Shown: in pieces, positions 22,889-34,434 of the stretch
Layout of the letters: the number at the start of each line of letters is the position of its first letter
Position numbering within the stretch: position 1 is the first letter of the stretch
Source: Ehretia macrophylla
Lineage: Eukaryota; Streptophyta; Magnoliopsida; Boraginales; Ehretiaceae
Assembly (NCBI GenBank): GCA_037974665.1
Contig: CM075767.1
Location: 21,096,840 to 21,160,839, forward strand
Length of the DNA: 64,000 nucleotides
Direction of reading: 5' to 3'
Notes under the pieces: generated by a model
Databases searched by the model: none
What the model was told of the DNA's origin: nothing
What the model saw: the letters and a program-made list of their open reading frames with translations, nothing else
Made by a program: the position numbers and the translations under genes

Positions 22889-23165
22889 CTCTCTACAAAT
22901 AAATTTTCCAGCAATAGGAAGATAAATTTTGTCAACTTGTCTAGCGCTTGCATTTGCTCGGGTTGTTGATTAAGCCTAAAGAACAACTATAATTTTTTTT
23001 GGTATAATAGAGGCTGAAACTACGGTTTGTAACTCATAATATCTTATTATAATATGTTATTGCCCGACTATTCTAATCAACTCTTGAATAAAAAAAGAAC
23101 TATATTTAAACGAATAGGTTACATGCTGTCAGTTAGGACTGCAATTGCCACTAACCCACAAAAAT

Positions 23166-23312
23166 GTTAAAATTCTATATATATATATATATTTTTAAAA
23201 ATAAATATTTAAGTATTTTTAGTCATAAAATTAATAAGCCCCACTAAAATATAAATATATCATATAATTGAAAAATTAGGGATTTTAATCCCTACTGAGA
23301 ACAATTTCCGGA
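23166..23312. mobile_element. hAT-type MITE, 5'-truncated copy 5
   Basis: The stretch from about 23166 parallels the right two-thirds of copy 4 (shared TTAAAA-TTCTAT, CATATAATT-AAAAATTA and TTAATC blocks) and ends in CCGGATCCGGCCC, a decayed version of the family's right terminus. The left end is missing. It lies about 200 bp upstream of the TATA box of the first chitinase gene. Confidence 0.5.
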
Positions 23313-23514
23313 TCCGGCCCACCCAGCCTCATTTACCTTTCTTTCGGCCTTATTTGCAATGTTACCTGAAGACAAATATCCATTCATAATATACAAAAGC
23401 ATCTTACAAAAGAGAAGTATGCACTTGTGACAGAATATCGTATACGTTAAACTAGTGATAATTTAGGAGATACGCCCAAATTGAGAGTCATTCAAATGGA
23501 AAGCATTGATCTCC

Positions 23515-23522
23515 TATAAAAG
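23515..23522 (+). promoter_or_regulatory. TATA box of first chitinase gene
   Basis: TATAAAAG, 91 bp upstream of the ATG at 23606. It predicts transcription start near 23545-23550 and a leader of about 60 nt. Confidence 0.7.
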
Positions 23523-23560
23523 CAATTGATATCAACACAATACTTGAATCAACTCAATAG

Positions 23561-24499
<939 letters not shown>

Positions 24500-25052
24500 G
24501 ACTTGTTTGATGTTTATATATTCTGTATTGTGTTTCTGTATTTTCACGTTGTAACATATTTATATATGTAAACATAATTTCTTTGTTAAAAAAGTGTGAT
24601 TCTATTTAGAATCCTCAGTCTTCTTTTGTTTATGAAGACGAGAAACTCACAGAGCACACAGGTTCCATCTCAGTACTATAAATTATATAGTGTAACTATA
24701 CGTCCAAACACATACTATACGTCAATAGACATTAATTTGAACATAAAATATTTGATCACAATAACTTACTATCCGACTATTACACCTAAACCTTAAGGGC
24801 TCGCTTCGTTAGCTTTGTCATGAGCCAACACCATATTTTAGCATGCTTGCCACTATCAAGCTAAAAGTGGAATAGAATCAACAAAGTTCATAAATATCTA
24901 ATCAATAGAAATATCAATACATGAATCTATGATTAAAATATATATGACTCCCCTGTATAAAGCATCAACAGATCTCATATATAAAATCAGAACCAAACAA
25001 GAAAAACCTCATAGTTAAAGCAGTGAGTCCTTGTTCATTGATGCAGTTGATG
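24500..25052. other. 3' flank of first chitinase, intergenic
   Basis: A 3' UTR is expected here; T-rich sequence and ATATTTATATATGTAAAC near 24555 could serve polyadenylation. Beyond that nothing is recognised. Confidence 0.5.
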
Positions 25053-25060
25053 CATTAATT

Positions 25061-25438
25061 GAGGGTAAATGACGGCTATGGTCCTTTATCTTTGGGGATT
25101 GTGACATTTTTGTTTTTTATTTATCAAATGTAACAAATTAGTCCCTTATCTTTAAATTTGTGACACCGTTAGTCATTTTAACAAATTTCGTCAATTTTTT
25201 TAACACGGGTTACATGCGCCCTACACGTGACAAACTTAAATAGAATTTTGGAGGGGTAAGGAACTACTTGGTCACTTGCCGGACATATGCAATCTATGTT
25301 AGAAATTTGACGAAATTTGTTAAAAGGACTATTGACATCACAAATTTAAAGATAAAGGACTAATTTGTCATATTTTTTAAATAAATGATGAAAATGTCAC
25401 AAAGGTCAAAAATAAATGATCATTTCGATCATTTACTC
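25061..25438. mobile_element. MULE-like foldback MITE
   Basis: A 378-bp element whose arms are long inverted repeats. The left arm reads GAGGGTAAATGA, and the right end is TCATTTACTC. Matching internal blocks include AAAGATAAAGGACTAATTTG on one side and its inverse on the other. The flanks are CATTAATT at 25053-25060 and 25439-25446, extendable to 9 bp with G on one reading. An 8-9 bp TSD plus long inverted repeats fits a Mutator-like MITE. Confidence 0.75.
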
Positions 25439-25621
25439 CATTAATTGATTCCAGAACTTAAAACATAACTGTGCTCTTAATGTATGTCTCGCCCTACCTA
25501 GGATTCCTACTTGTGCCAAATATCAACGTTTTTCTACAATTCTGTGAAGTCTTTTAATTTCCCTCGTGGAAAAAATCATGATTTATTGAACAATTCACAT
25601 GTAGGAAAAAGTCTAAAATAA

Positions 25622-25744
25622 CTGGTCATTTGGTCTATTGGTATGATTCAGATTTTAGATGCGAAAGGTTTCGAGTCTCGAGATCAATTCTCATGTTTAA
25701 TATTTTAAATTATGTGTAAAATGACGTAGACCTTCCTTAAAAAT
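25622..25744 (+). mobile_element. SINE with tRNA-Pro-derived head
   Basis: The first 73 bp or so (25623-25695) closely follow plant tRNA-Pro, with GGTCATTTGGTCTATTGGTA (A-box region) and a decayed B-box near 25670-25690. The anticodon stem no longer pairs, so this is not a working tRNA. The body ends in an A-rich tail. The unit is flanked by AAAAAGTCTAAAATA (from 25606) and AAAAAGTCTAAATAA (25745-25759), a 15-bp TSD with one indel. A short tRNA-headed, A-tailed element with such a TSD is a SINE. Confidence 0.7.
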
Positions 25745-25904
25745 AAAAAGTCTAAATAATAAGTACAGTGACCTAAAAATTAACCAATTAAAATAAATTA
25801 ATACATGCATAAATGTACAATGCAACGAAACACTAGAATCCTTAGCAATTTAATTAATTTCACTTCTCGTAGGTGTACATGGCATGAAATACCTATTATA
25901 AACC

Positions 25905-26480
25905 ACTCAACATATCTCTCACTAATGTGATACATTACAATCACCATCGTTGTTGAAGACCTAACTTCCTCGTCATAGGTTAGTCACTCAGGCCGAACAC
26001 TGACTTTAAATAGCATAATGTTATGTCACGTGTCAAAAATCTCAAGCTCGCAAGTAAGACTAGTATTATTGGATTAATAACCACTTAGGCCTCAAAATAA
26101 GTTTAAAATGGTTAATTCAAGTTATATTTAAATCCATAACACTAACTTATAAATCACTTCTTTAACATATCTCTCACCAACATGAGTCATTAAAATCACC
26201 ACCTTACGCCATTATGGGGCATTACAATTATCACCCTTTGTTGAGGATTTGACATCCTCATTTAGGCACAATCACATGGGCCTAAAATTGGCTGTGAATA
26301 CTATTTTGCCATGTCCAGTCCAAAATACCAAATCCACAATAAGACTAGTCTCGTAAACTTAAACATATCTCAAATTTACTAGTTCAAAATGGTCCCAAAT
26401 TATATTTGAGTCCACAATACTACTTGTAAACTAAACTACTCACCTAATATATTTTTCACCAATGTGGTACATTACAACCC
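25905..26480. repeat. Diverged repeat of about 250-280 bp, two and a part copies
   Basis: The phrase ACATATCTCTCACCAA-TGTG-TACATTACAA, with variations, recurs near 25910, 26165 and 26445. Between these, blocks about a TTGTTGAGGA-TTGACATCCTC-like phrase and AATAAGACTAGT are repeated. The copies are about 70-80% alike by eye. It may be an amplified MITE or LTR fragment; no ends were defined. Confidence 0.45.
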
Positions 26481-27506
26481 AATTCCTTTCTTCAGAAAAA
26501 TAAAAAATAAAAAAGAAAAAAGAAAAATAAACATCCAACTCCCTGCTTGGATCTGGCACACCAGCCACTCGAGCCTACTATCTGGGCCAATGCGATGACA
26601 CGGAAATTCACATCCCCTGTTTGGGTTTCTGAAAATGCACTATGAGGTCTCAAGTACTGTCCCTATGCAGTAATGCTGCATATCTTCTACCTGGAGACAT
26701 AGATCTCCTAAGAGCTAAAAAATTGTTTCTTGAAATCAGACCACTGGTGATTGTTGATTGAAAGAATAGCTGGTCGGACCACTTTAATGTAGGATTTACA
26801 CACTCTAATTTCACCTAGAAGAAATCTTACAGCCAATAAATTGAAGGGAGAGAAATTAGATGATTACTAAGATTGATGTTAGATAATTGAATTATTATAA
26901 AACATGAATAAATCGGGACTTGCATGACTAATATATAAGATTATGGACTATTCTACTTATCACAGCTGTATATAACCTTCCAAATTCGTTCTATTGAAAA
27001 ATTTAATTGTTGTACATGTATATATAAAGACTTTTAAGACCATTATATAAAATGGTGAGTATTCCATTTAACACGACCATTTAATTTTATGACAAAACTT
27101 CAGGTTAATTAACACAAAATTCAGGATACTACATCACAAGCGGTCAAATGTGAAATTAGAATGCCTCATGGACTCAAGAAAGGATTCAAACAGGTGACAC
27201 ACATTCCAGGGATCATAATTCATATCATATGAAGATGGTTAGAAGTTATTCATATTTGATTACTACTTTAGACTTAAACCTGATCATGAAGTTCAGACAA
27301 AAATATTACCATAAATTTCTTGTCGTCCAAGGAAGTGCAGACAATAGCTAAATACAAGATGTTCAGACAACAACACACATTTTTGTCAAGTCTACTTTGG
27401 TTTTATGAACTCCGTTTACGTTACATTGCGGTTTAGGTGAAACTAGATGACTGTTCAACCACGATTACCTTCCGATCCATAAGCAAGTGCAATTTCTTTG
27501 ACATAT
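26481..27506. other. Intergenic DNA upstream of second chitinase
   Basis: No gene, RNA or repeat that I can support. The GC content is slightly higher at 26540-26760 but there is no recognisable coding motif. Confidence 0.4.
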
Positions 27507-27514
27507 TTTACGAC

Positions 27515-27719
27515 CAGGGGCAGATGCATGTGGGAAAAAGTGAGGTTGTAGCTCCCACTAATAAAAAATATTAAAAATTCTATGTATAAAAAAAATTAGA
27601 TAACTATATATTTTTAGTTAAAAAAAATTAATTAGTTCCCCTAAAAAAAACTATACTCATATAATTAAAAAATTATGTAATTTAATCTTCATTAATAAAA
27701 ATTTCTAGATCTGTCCCTG
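27515..27719. mobile_element. hAT-type MITE, copy 4, in promoter of second chitinase
   Basis: 205 bp with ends CAGGGGCAGATG and CTAGATCTGTCCCTG (10 of the first 11 bases pair as inverted repeats). It is flanked by a perfect 8-bp TSD, TTTACGAC, at 27507-27514 and 27720-27727. It ends 67 bp before the TATA box at 27787, inside the proximal promoter. Confidence 0.9.
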
Positions 27720-27786
27720 TTTACGACATAATAGTATTATAATTGAGAAGGCCGACAACTGGGGTATAATTCAGCAATCTTTACAC

Positions 27787-27794
27787 TATAAAAG
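27787..27794 (+). promoter_or_regulatory. TATA box of second chitinase gene
   Basis: TATAAAAG, 76 bp upstream of the ATG at 27863. Expected transcription start is near 27820, giving a leader of about 45 nt. Confidence 0.7.
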
Positions 27795-27835
27795 GCCTAC
27801 ATATTTTGCCATCTTTTAGGCAGAATCAGCATTAA

Positions 27836-28759
<924 letters not shown>

Positions 28760-28983
28760 TGTACATAGTAATTGTCTATGTAAACATCAGAATATTATCT
28801 AGCAGTATGCATTGCTATCGTATCCCCTTCGTGTGTATACGATGGAGTGTCTCAATCTATATTTCTGTTTGCATTAACTAATATATTGTTCCAAACAGTT
28901 GAGGTTTGTGCTAATTTAAATAATTCCCTTCTCCATGATACATGCATCCAAGGATATTTCAATTTCGACATAAATTTAATGAT
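28760..28983. other. 3' flank of second chitinase
   Basis: Expected 3' UTR and downstream DNA up to the target site of Copia element A (TSD ACATT at 28984-28988). Confidence 0.6.
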
Positions 28984-28988
28984 ACATT

Positions 28989-29197
28989 TGTGAGAATATT
29001 TTTGGCTGTGCGAACTACTATTCTTATTCAACAATTTATAATGCATCGTACAACAAGAAATCAGCTACAAGATTTACATAAGATTTATCTACCAAAAAAG
29101 TCAAAAAAGGAGTATATCTCAAAGTGGCCTGCAAGATAACGATAAGAGATGAACAATTTACAATTCAAAAAAGGGATACTCTAGGACTGATTTGACA
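28989..29197 (-). repeat. 3' LTR of element A
   Basis: 209 bp; pairs with 60919-61126, with scattered differences mostly of transition type. Confidence 0.92.
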
Positions 29198-29229
29198 CCC
29201 CCCACTCCCCCCCTACCCCAACCCCTACG

Positions 29230-29571
29230 CAAGCTGAAGGTGGGGAGTGACCTGAAGCTTGAGTCGTAGAAGCTCGTAACGTGGTTTAAAAAGTGGCTTT
29301 GTAAAAATATATGCCAACTGATTTTCGGTGCCAACATATTGCTACCTGATAGAGTCATTGCTAACCTTTTCCGCACAAAATATACATCAATTTCGATATG
29401 CTTGCTTCGATTTTGTATATCATGATTCATTGCAAAATAAATGGAGCTGATGTTATCACAAAAAAGAAGTGAAGGACTATAATGGGAGATTCTAAGAAAT
29501 TTTTTTATTTCCGTTACCCACAAAATTTCAAACGTAAGAGAAGCAAGTGCTCGATACTTCAACCTCGACAT
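29230..29571 (-). pseudogene. Element A RNase H, C-terminal part
   Basis: YRALASLTFEILWVTE, LLFCDNISSIYFAMN and KHIEIDVYFVRKRLA are the C-terminal Copia RNase H blocks. The upstream half, with a YSDADWAGYP block, is found on the far side of elements B and D at about 49170-49215, showing that both insertions split one gene. Confidence 0.9.
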
Positions 29572-29631
29572 TGGACTTTGAAACAGTAGACTATTTCTCG
29601 GAGCTCCAACAGATTAAATTTGAACCAATAC

Positions 29632-30624
29632 TGTTGAGAGATTAATTGATTGTCTATTGTTTTGCAAAAATCTAATTGATTACCTTTTTGGTTTTGTAGA
29701 AAAGTTCCTATGAATGAAAGTTTTTAATGAAGGAATTTGCTTTGAAGGTTTCTAGAAAAAGTTCAAAACAGGTTTTCTTGAAGAAATTCTAGAGAGATCT
29801 AATTTACCATATTGGAGGAAAATCAAAAAGGCAAAACTTGGAGCACAATCAGTGGGATTTCTACAAGCTTTCGTGCATATTTATAGGTGTGCAGATCATG
29901 GCAAGACAGTGAGAAGGAGAGTCACGGAAAAGTTGAAGAAGAATTTAGAAGAATCATGTTCCGTGTCATGTTATAACATAGTATGTCTTGAGTACTTATT
30001 GTTCAGTGTTGCAACCTAGTTTGTGACAGTGAGTCATGAGTGAATTGTATTAGGCTTTGAGTTTTTCATTCATTGTCGTTTTTCCTTGTTCATTCTTACG
30101 GAGAAGAAGGTGTAGTTCTCGAGAGAAAACGTTACAAGTCAAGGGGAGTTCGTCAAACCAAAGTTCATTGAAGAGTTCACAATTAAGGCATCAAAGTTTA
30201 AGAGGGAGTCTTTACTTGTGTAAGTTCATTGATATTGTAACTTATTATATTGCTTAATAAACAGGTTTGTTGGACCAAGGGAGATCCCGTGGATGTAGAC
30301 CGCACGGTTGAATCACGTTAAATCTTAGTGTTCTTGTTTCTGTTACAATTCTATTATTTTCGCTGTCGCTAACTGTTATAACATATGTTGGAACATTAAG
30401 TGGAACGTCGATGTTTGTGGACTAAGTTGTTAGAAAATCAGTCAGTTAACAAACTGAAAAAGAGAGCATTGTCTAGTTAATGTTGTAACATCACGTGTAA
30501 CAAATTTGTTTTTCACCAAGTAGTTACATTAGTTGTTTACCTTTGTCACAGAGTTGTGTCAATTAAACAACTTTGCTATTTTACCTCGAAATTAATCCAT
30601 ACTTATGCTACACAAACTCTAACA
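29632..30624 (+). repeat. 5' LTR of element B
   Basis: 993 bp, TG...CA, followed by the tRNA-Met-type primer-binding site. Confidence 0.92.
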
Positions 30625-30701
30625 AGTGGCATCAGAGCCGGTCACTAAAAATTACTCGGTGAGATCTTTGGGAGGTTTAAGTTATTTTTGCAGGAATAGG
30701 T

Positions 30702-32420
30702 ATGGACACTTTGCAGGATGGAGGTTCAATTACCAAACCACCACTATTGAATGGCTCAAACTACTTATATTGGAAGGCACGCATGAGGGCGTTTATCAAG
30801 TCCATTGATAAGAAATCTTGGAAAGTAGTTCTAACAGGTTGGGTGCATTCTACAATTACCGATGCATAAGGCAATGTTGCACCAAAACCTAAAACAAAAT
30901 AGATCAAAGCACAAGATCTATTGGCAAATTACAATTCCCAAGCATTGAATGTCATCTTTAATGTCGTTGACATAAACCAATTCAAATTGATTTCAACGTG
31001 TGAATCAACCAAAGATGCATGGATGATATTAGAGATGGCATATGAAGGCACTGCAGCTGTAAAGGTATCAAAACTTCAAATTCTTGCGACAAGATTTGAA
31101 GATTTGAAGAATTGAAGATTAAAGAAGATGAAACTATCATGGAGTTCAATGTCAGGCTGTGTGATATTGGCAATGAGGCCTTTGCCTTAGGGGAGATATA
31201 TTCAGATTCGAAGTTGGTAAGAAAAGTACTAAGATCACTTCCAGATAGGTTTGCTATCAAAGTTGCAGCAATAGAAGAATCCAAAAATGTTGATGAAATC
31301 AAGATTGATGAGTTAATAGGCTCTCTTCAGACGTTTGAAATGAAGTTCAAACAAAAGAAGAAAGAAAATAGCATTGCCTTAAAAACATATTTCGAAAATC
31401 AAGATGATCTATACTATTCTGATAATGTCATAGAATCTTTAGCCTCACTCATAAAGAATGTCAACAAAGTGCTGAAAATATTGAAGAAGAAAAAAAAATT
31501 AATGTCATGAATATGAAGGATTTGGACATATACAATCTGAATATGGAAACATTATAAAGAATAAGAAAATTGCCATGAACATCACATCGACTGATGAAGA
31601 CGTGGAGGAGTATACAGAGAGTGATGAAGAATACACCAATAACATTGTTGCATTAAATGTTACAATAGTCCAACGTAATGATAAGGTAAGCATAGAAGAT
31701 GGTGTAAACAGTGTTACAACAGATGAAGAAACATGCAGCTTAAAGTCAGAAAGTGATGATGATTTGGATGTAGAAGACGTCTTGAAAGCCTACAAAGAGA
31801 TGTACAAAAAATGGTTGATCGTGTGCAAGAAAAATTGTGACATAGATGTGAGGATCACAGAACTCTCGATGCAAAAATATGATATGGAAAAGACAACAAA
31901 AATTCATCAAGATCTGGCTGCTAAAAGACTACAGGAAACTCAAATGTTACAACAAGAGCTTAAACAAATTCAGCGAAATGTAAAAATGCTAAATTGTGGG
32001 ACTGAGAAACTTGATTACGTGCTATCAATTCAAAAATCAAGCGGTGATCACGCGGGACTTGGATTTTATGGAGGTGAACCATCTGGAAAAACAACCTTTG
32101 TTAAAGAAAATGAAGGGCCAAAGCTGGAATCGAATGTTGCAACAAAACAGAATGACAAGACTATTGATGTCGCAACTGATATTGCAACAAAAGCTGTAGC
32201 AGAAAGTAAAATTCCAGAATTTAAGAAAAAGAAGTTTGTGCCAGTTTTTCATTTTTGTCACACTCTTGGACACATCAGATCACGATGCTACAGGTACATT
32301 GACATGCTGAAAAGATATAAGTTTGTTAAACCCTTTGTTCATGATGATTTTAGGAGGCCACCACAAATGATAGCGAATTTGGGTAGAAAAATCAGTTTTA
32401 CCTTGTCTAGTAGAGCATAA
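30702..32420 (+). pseudogene. Element B gag, frameshifted
   Basis: From the ATG at 30702 the translation reads PPLLNGSNYLYWKARMRAFI, the Copia gag N-terminus (DUF4219/UBN2 type). It continues STKDAWMILEMAYEG and, after a frameshift near 31110, MEFNVRLCDIGNEAFALGE and KVLRSLPDRFAIKVAAIEE. A second frameshift lies in the A-run near 31490. The knuckle at 31503-31544 reads CHEYEGFGHIQSEY, where two of three Cys of C-x2-C-x4-H-x4-C are Tyr. A second zinc-finger-like block (FHFCHTLGHIRSRCYR, about 32245-32292), normally near the gag-protease border, has its first Cys replaced by Phe. Coding similarity ends there. Confidence 0.8.
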
Positions 32421-33763
32421 AAAGGTTGTTTCAAATTATGTTGCAACAAAAAATCAACTGACAGATATTGTTATTAAGGCACCAAATTCTATAAGATTTG
32501 AGACTTTGAGAAAAAAATTAAGAATTTATAGTTTTTTAATGTTGCATCAAAAACTGAAACATGATTATGAAGAGACTCAAGACATGTAAAAGTTTAATAA
32601 TAAAATCAGCTTGTGATTTATTTCTTAAACCATATTAGTTGAGCACACTATATTTTGATCTGATTGAGAAACTGATTTTAATGGTTTGCAAGTGCACGAA
32701 TTTGAATTTCCTGGTGACTTTGGATATAAATAGAAATCTCTTTATCCATTTATGTACTCTATTTACTCATGGTAAGGGGGAAAAAACAAAAGCAAGAAAA
32801 AAAGAAAAAAAAACAAAAGCACAAAAAAAAGGAATGTGGAGAATAGAAAAAGCTACCTAAACCAGATTGAAAGTTCTAGAGTGAAAGCTATCAAGTCTAA
32901 TATTCTTTTTTTTTTTTAAATTGCAATGTGATTAGATGATCAGGTTGTTTGAACAGGTTGCTTCGAATTCTAAATCTTACAAATCCTGATTCTGAGGAAT
33001 TTCAAGAAAGATCTTTATACAGTTTTTCACACACACACATATGGTTCAAGTTATAAATCTTGTTTGGTTTAACTATTGAATGAGTAAATTTTCTTGACGT
33101 TGAATTCATAAATCATGTTCATATCATGCATTTTTCTTTTCTATTCACGAAAAAAAGAAGTTTTAATTTTTGAGTCACAAATTTCTGAGAGTAGGTGCTA
33201 AAGTTAAAATATTCTGTTTAGTTGAATTGTGTTGCAACAGTCATCTGAAACAATCATGTTTATCATAATTTTTCTCATATCATTGTGTTAACACTTTATG
33301 ACACAAATGTTAATCTGAATTGTTGTGATAACTTGTCAAATGGCTTACTGAAGTTCTTGCAGGGAGAGTACAAAGTAGATATTCAGGGTGAGAACATTCT
33401 CACTAGTTCCAATGATGTGCAACAACTCAGAGAGAAGAAAAAGAGATGAAACTTTTTTCACTATAAGCTAGTGATTATTGTTATTAATGTTGTTTCCACT
33501 ATTTCTGATCTAATTGAGTGTTGCGCTTATCTCATTTATTTTATTATATCTTTAAGCATGTTGCAACAAATACTGGAAAAGATCCATGGGCTACATTGTT
33601 GGAACAAATGTCAGAACTTCAGATTAGTACTTTGGTTTATTTTGGCAAAAAAAAGGGGAGAGAATAATGCTTATGATTTTGCTTCATTTCATGTTTTATT
33701 TGCATTACTCTGATTATTGATTAGATATAAGATTTTTGCCAAAACAAAGCCAAATGTGGAGAT
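32421..33763 (+). other. Element B non-coding interior downstream of gag
   Basis: 1.3 kb of AT-rich sequence between the gag remnant and the 3' LTR, where pol would be in an autonomous element. No pol motif was seen in any frame. TTGCAACA words recur through element B. Confidence 0.6.
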
Positions 33764-34434
33764 TGTTGAGGGATTAATTGATTGTCTATTGTTTAGCAAA
33801 AATCTAATTAGTTACCTTATTGGTTTTGTAGGAAAGTTCCTATGAAGGAAAGTTTTTAATGAAGGAATTTGCTTTGAAGGTTTCTAGAAAAAGTTCAAAG
33901 CAGGTTTTTTCGAAGAAATTCTAGAGAGATCTAATTTACCATATTTGAGGAAAATTAAAAAGGCAAAACTTGGAGCATAATCCGTGGGATTTCTACAAGC
34001 TTTTGTGCATATTTATAGGTGTGCAGATCATGGCAAGACAGTGAGAAGGAGAGTCACAGAAAAGCTGAAGAAGAATTTAGAAGAATCATGTTCCGTGTCA
34101 TGTTGCAACATCGTCTGTCTTGAGTACTTATTGTTCAGTGTTGCAACCTAGTCTGTGATAGTGAGTCATGAGTGAATTGTATTAGGCTTTGAGTTATTCA
34201 CTCACTGTCGTTTTTCCTTGTTCATTCTTCGGGAGAAGAAGGTGTAGTTTTCGGGAGAGAATATCGCAAGTCGAGGGGAGTTCGCCAAACCGAAGTTCAT
34301 TGAAGAGTTCACCAACAAGGCGTCAAAGGTTAAGAGGGAGTCTTTACTTGTGTAAGTTCATTGATGTTGTAACTTATTATATTGCTTAATAAACAGGTTT
34401 ATTGAACCAAGGGAGGTCCTGTAGACGTAGACCG
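33764..34434 (+). repeat. 3' LTR of element B, first part
   Basis: 671 bp matching the beginning of the 5' LTR, preceded by a purine-rich tract (AAATGTGGAGA). It is interrupted at 34434 by element C; the remainder is at 45716-46036. Confidence 0.92.

Noticed and set aside
23166..23312. Shared ancestral promoter of the two chitinases
   Set aside because: The similarity to sequence upstream of the second gene is confined to the hAT-MITE copies, and copy 4 has its own perfect TSD, so they were independent insertions.
25623..25695. Functional tRNA-Pro gene
   Set aside because: The anticodon stem does not pair, the acceptor stem is incomplete and a 15-bp TSD encloses a longer unit, so it was called a SINE.
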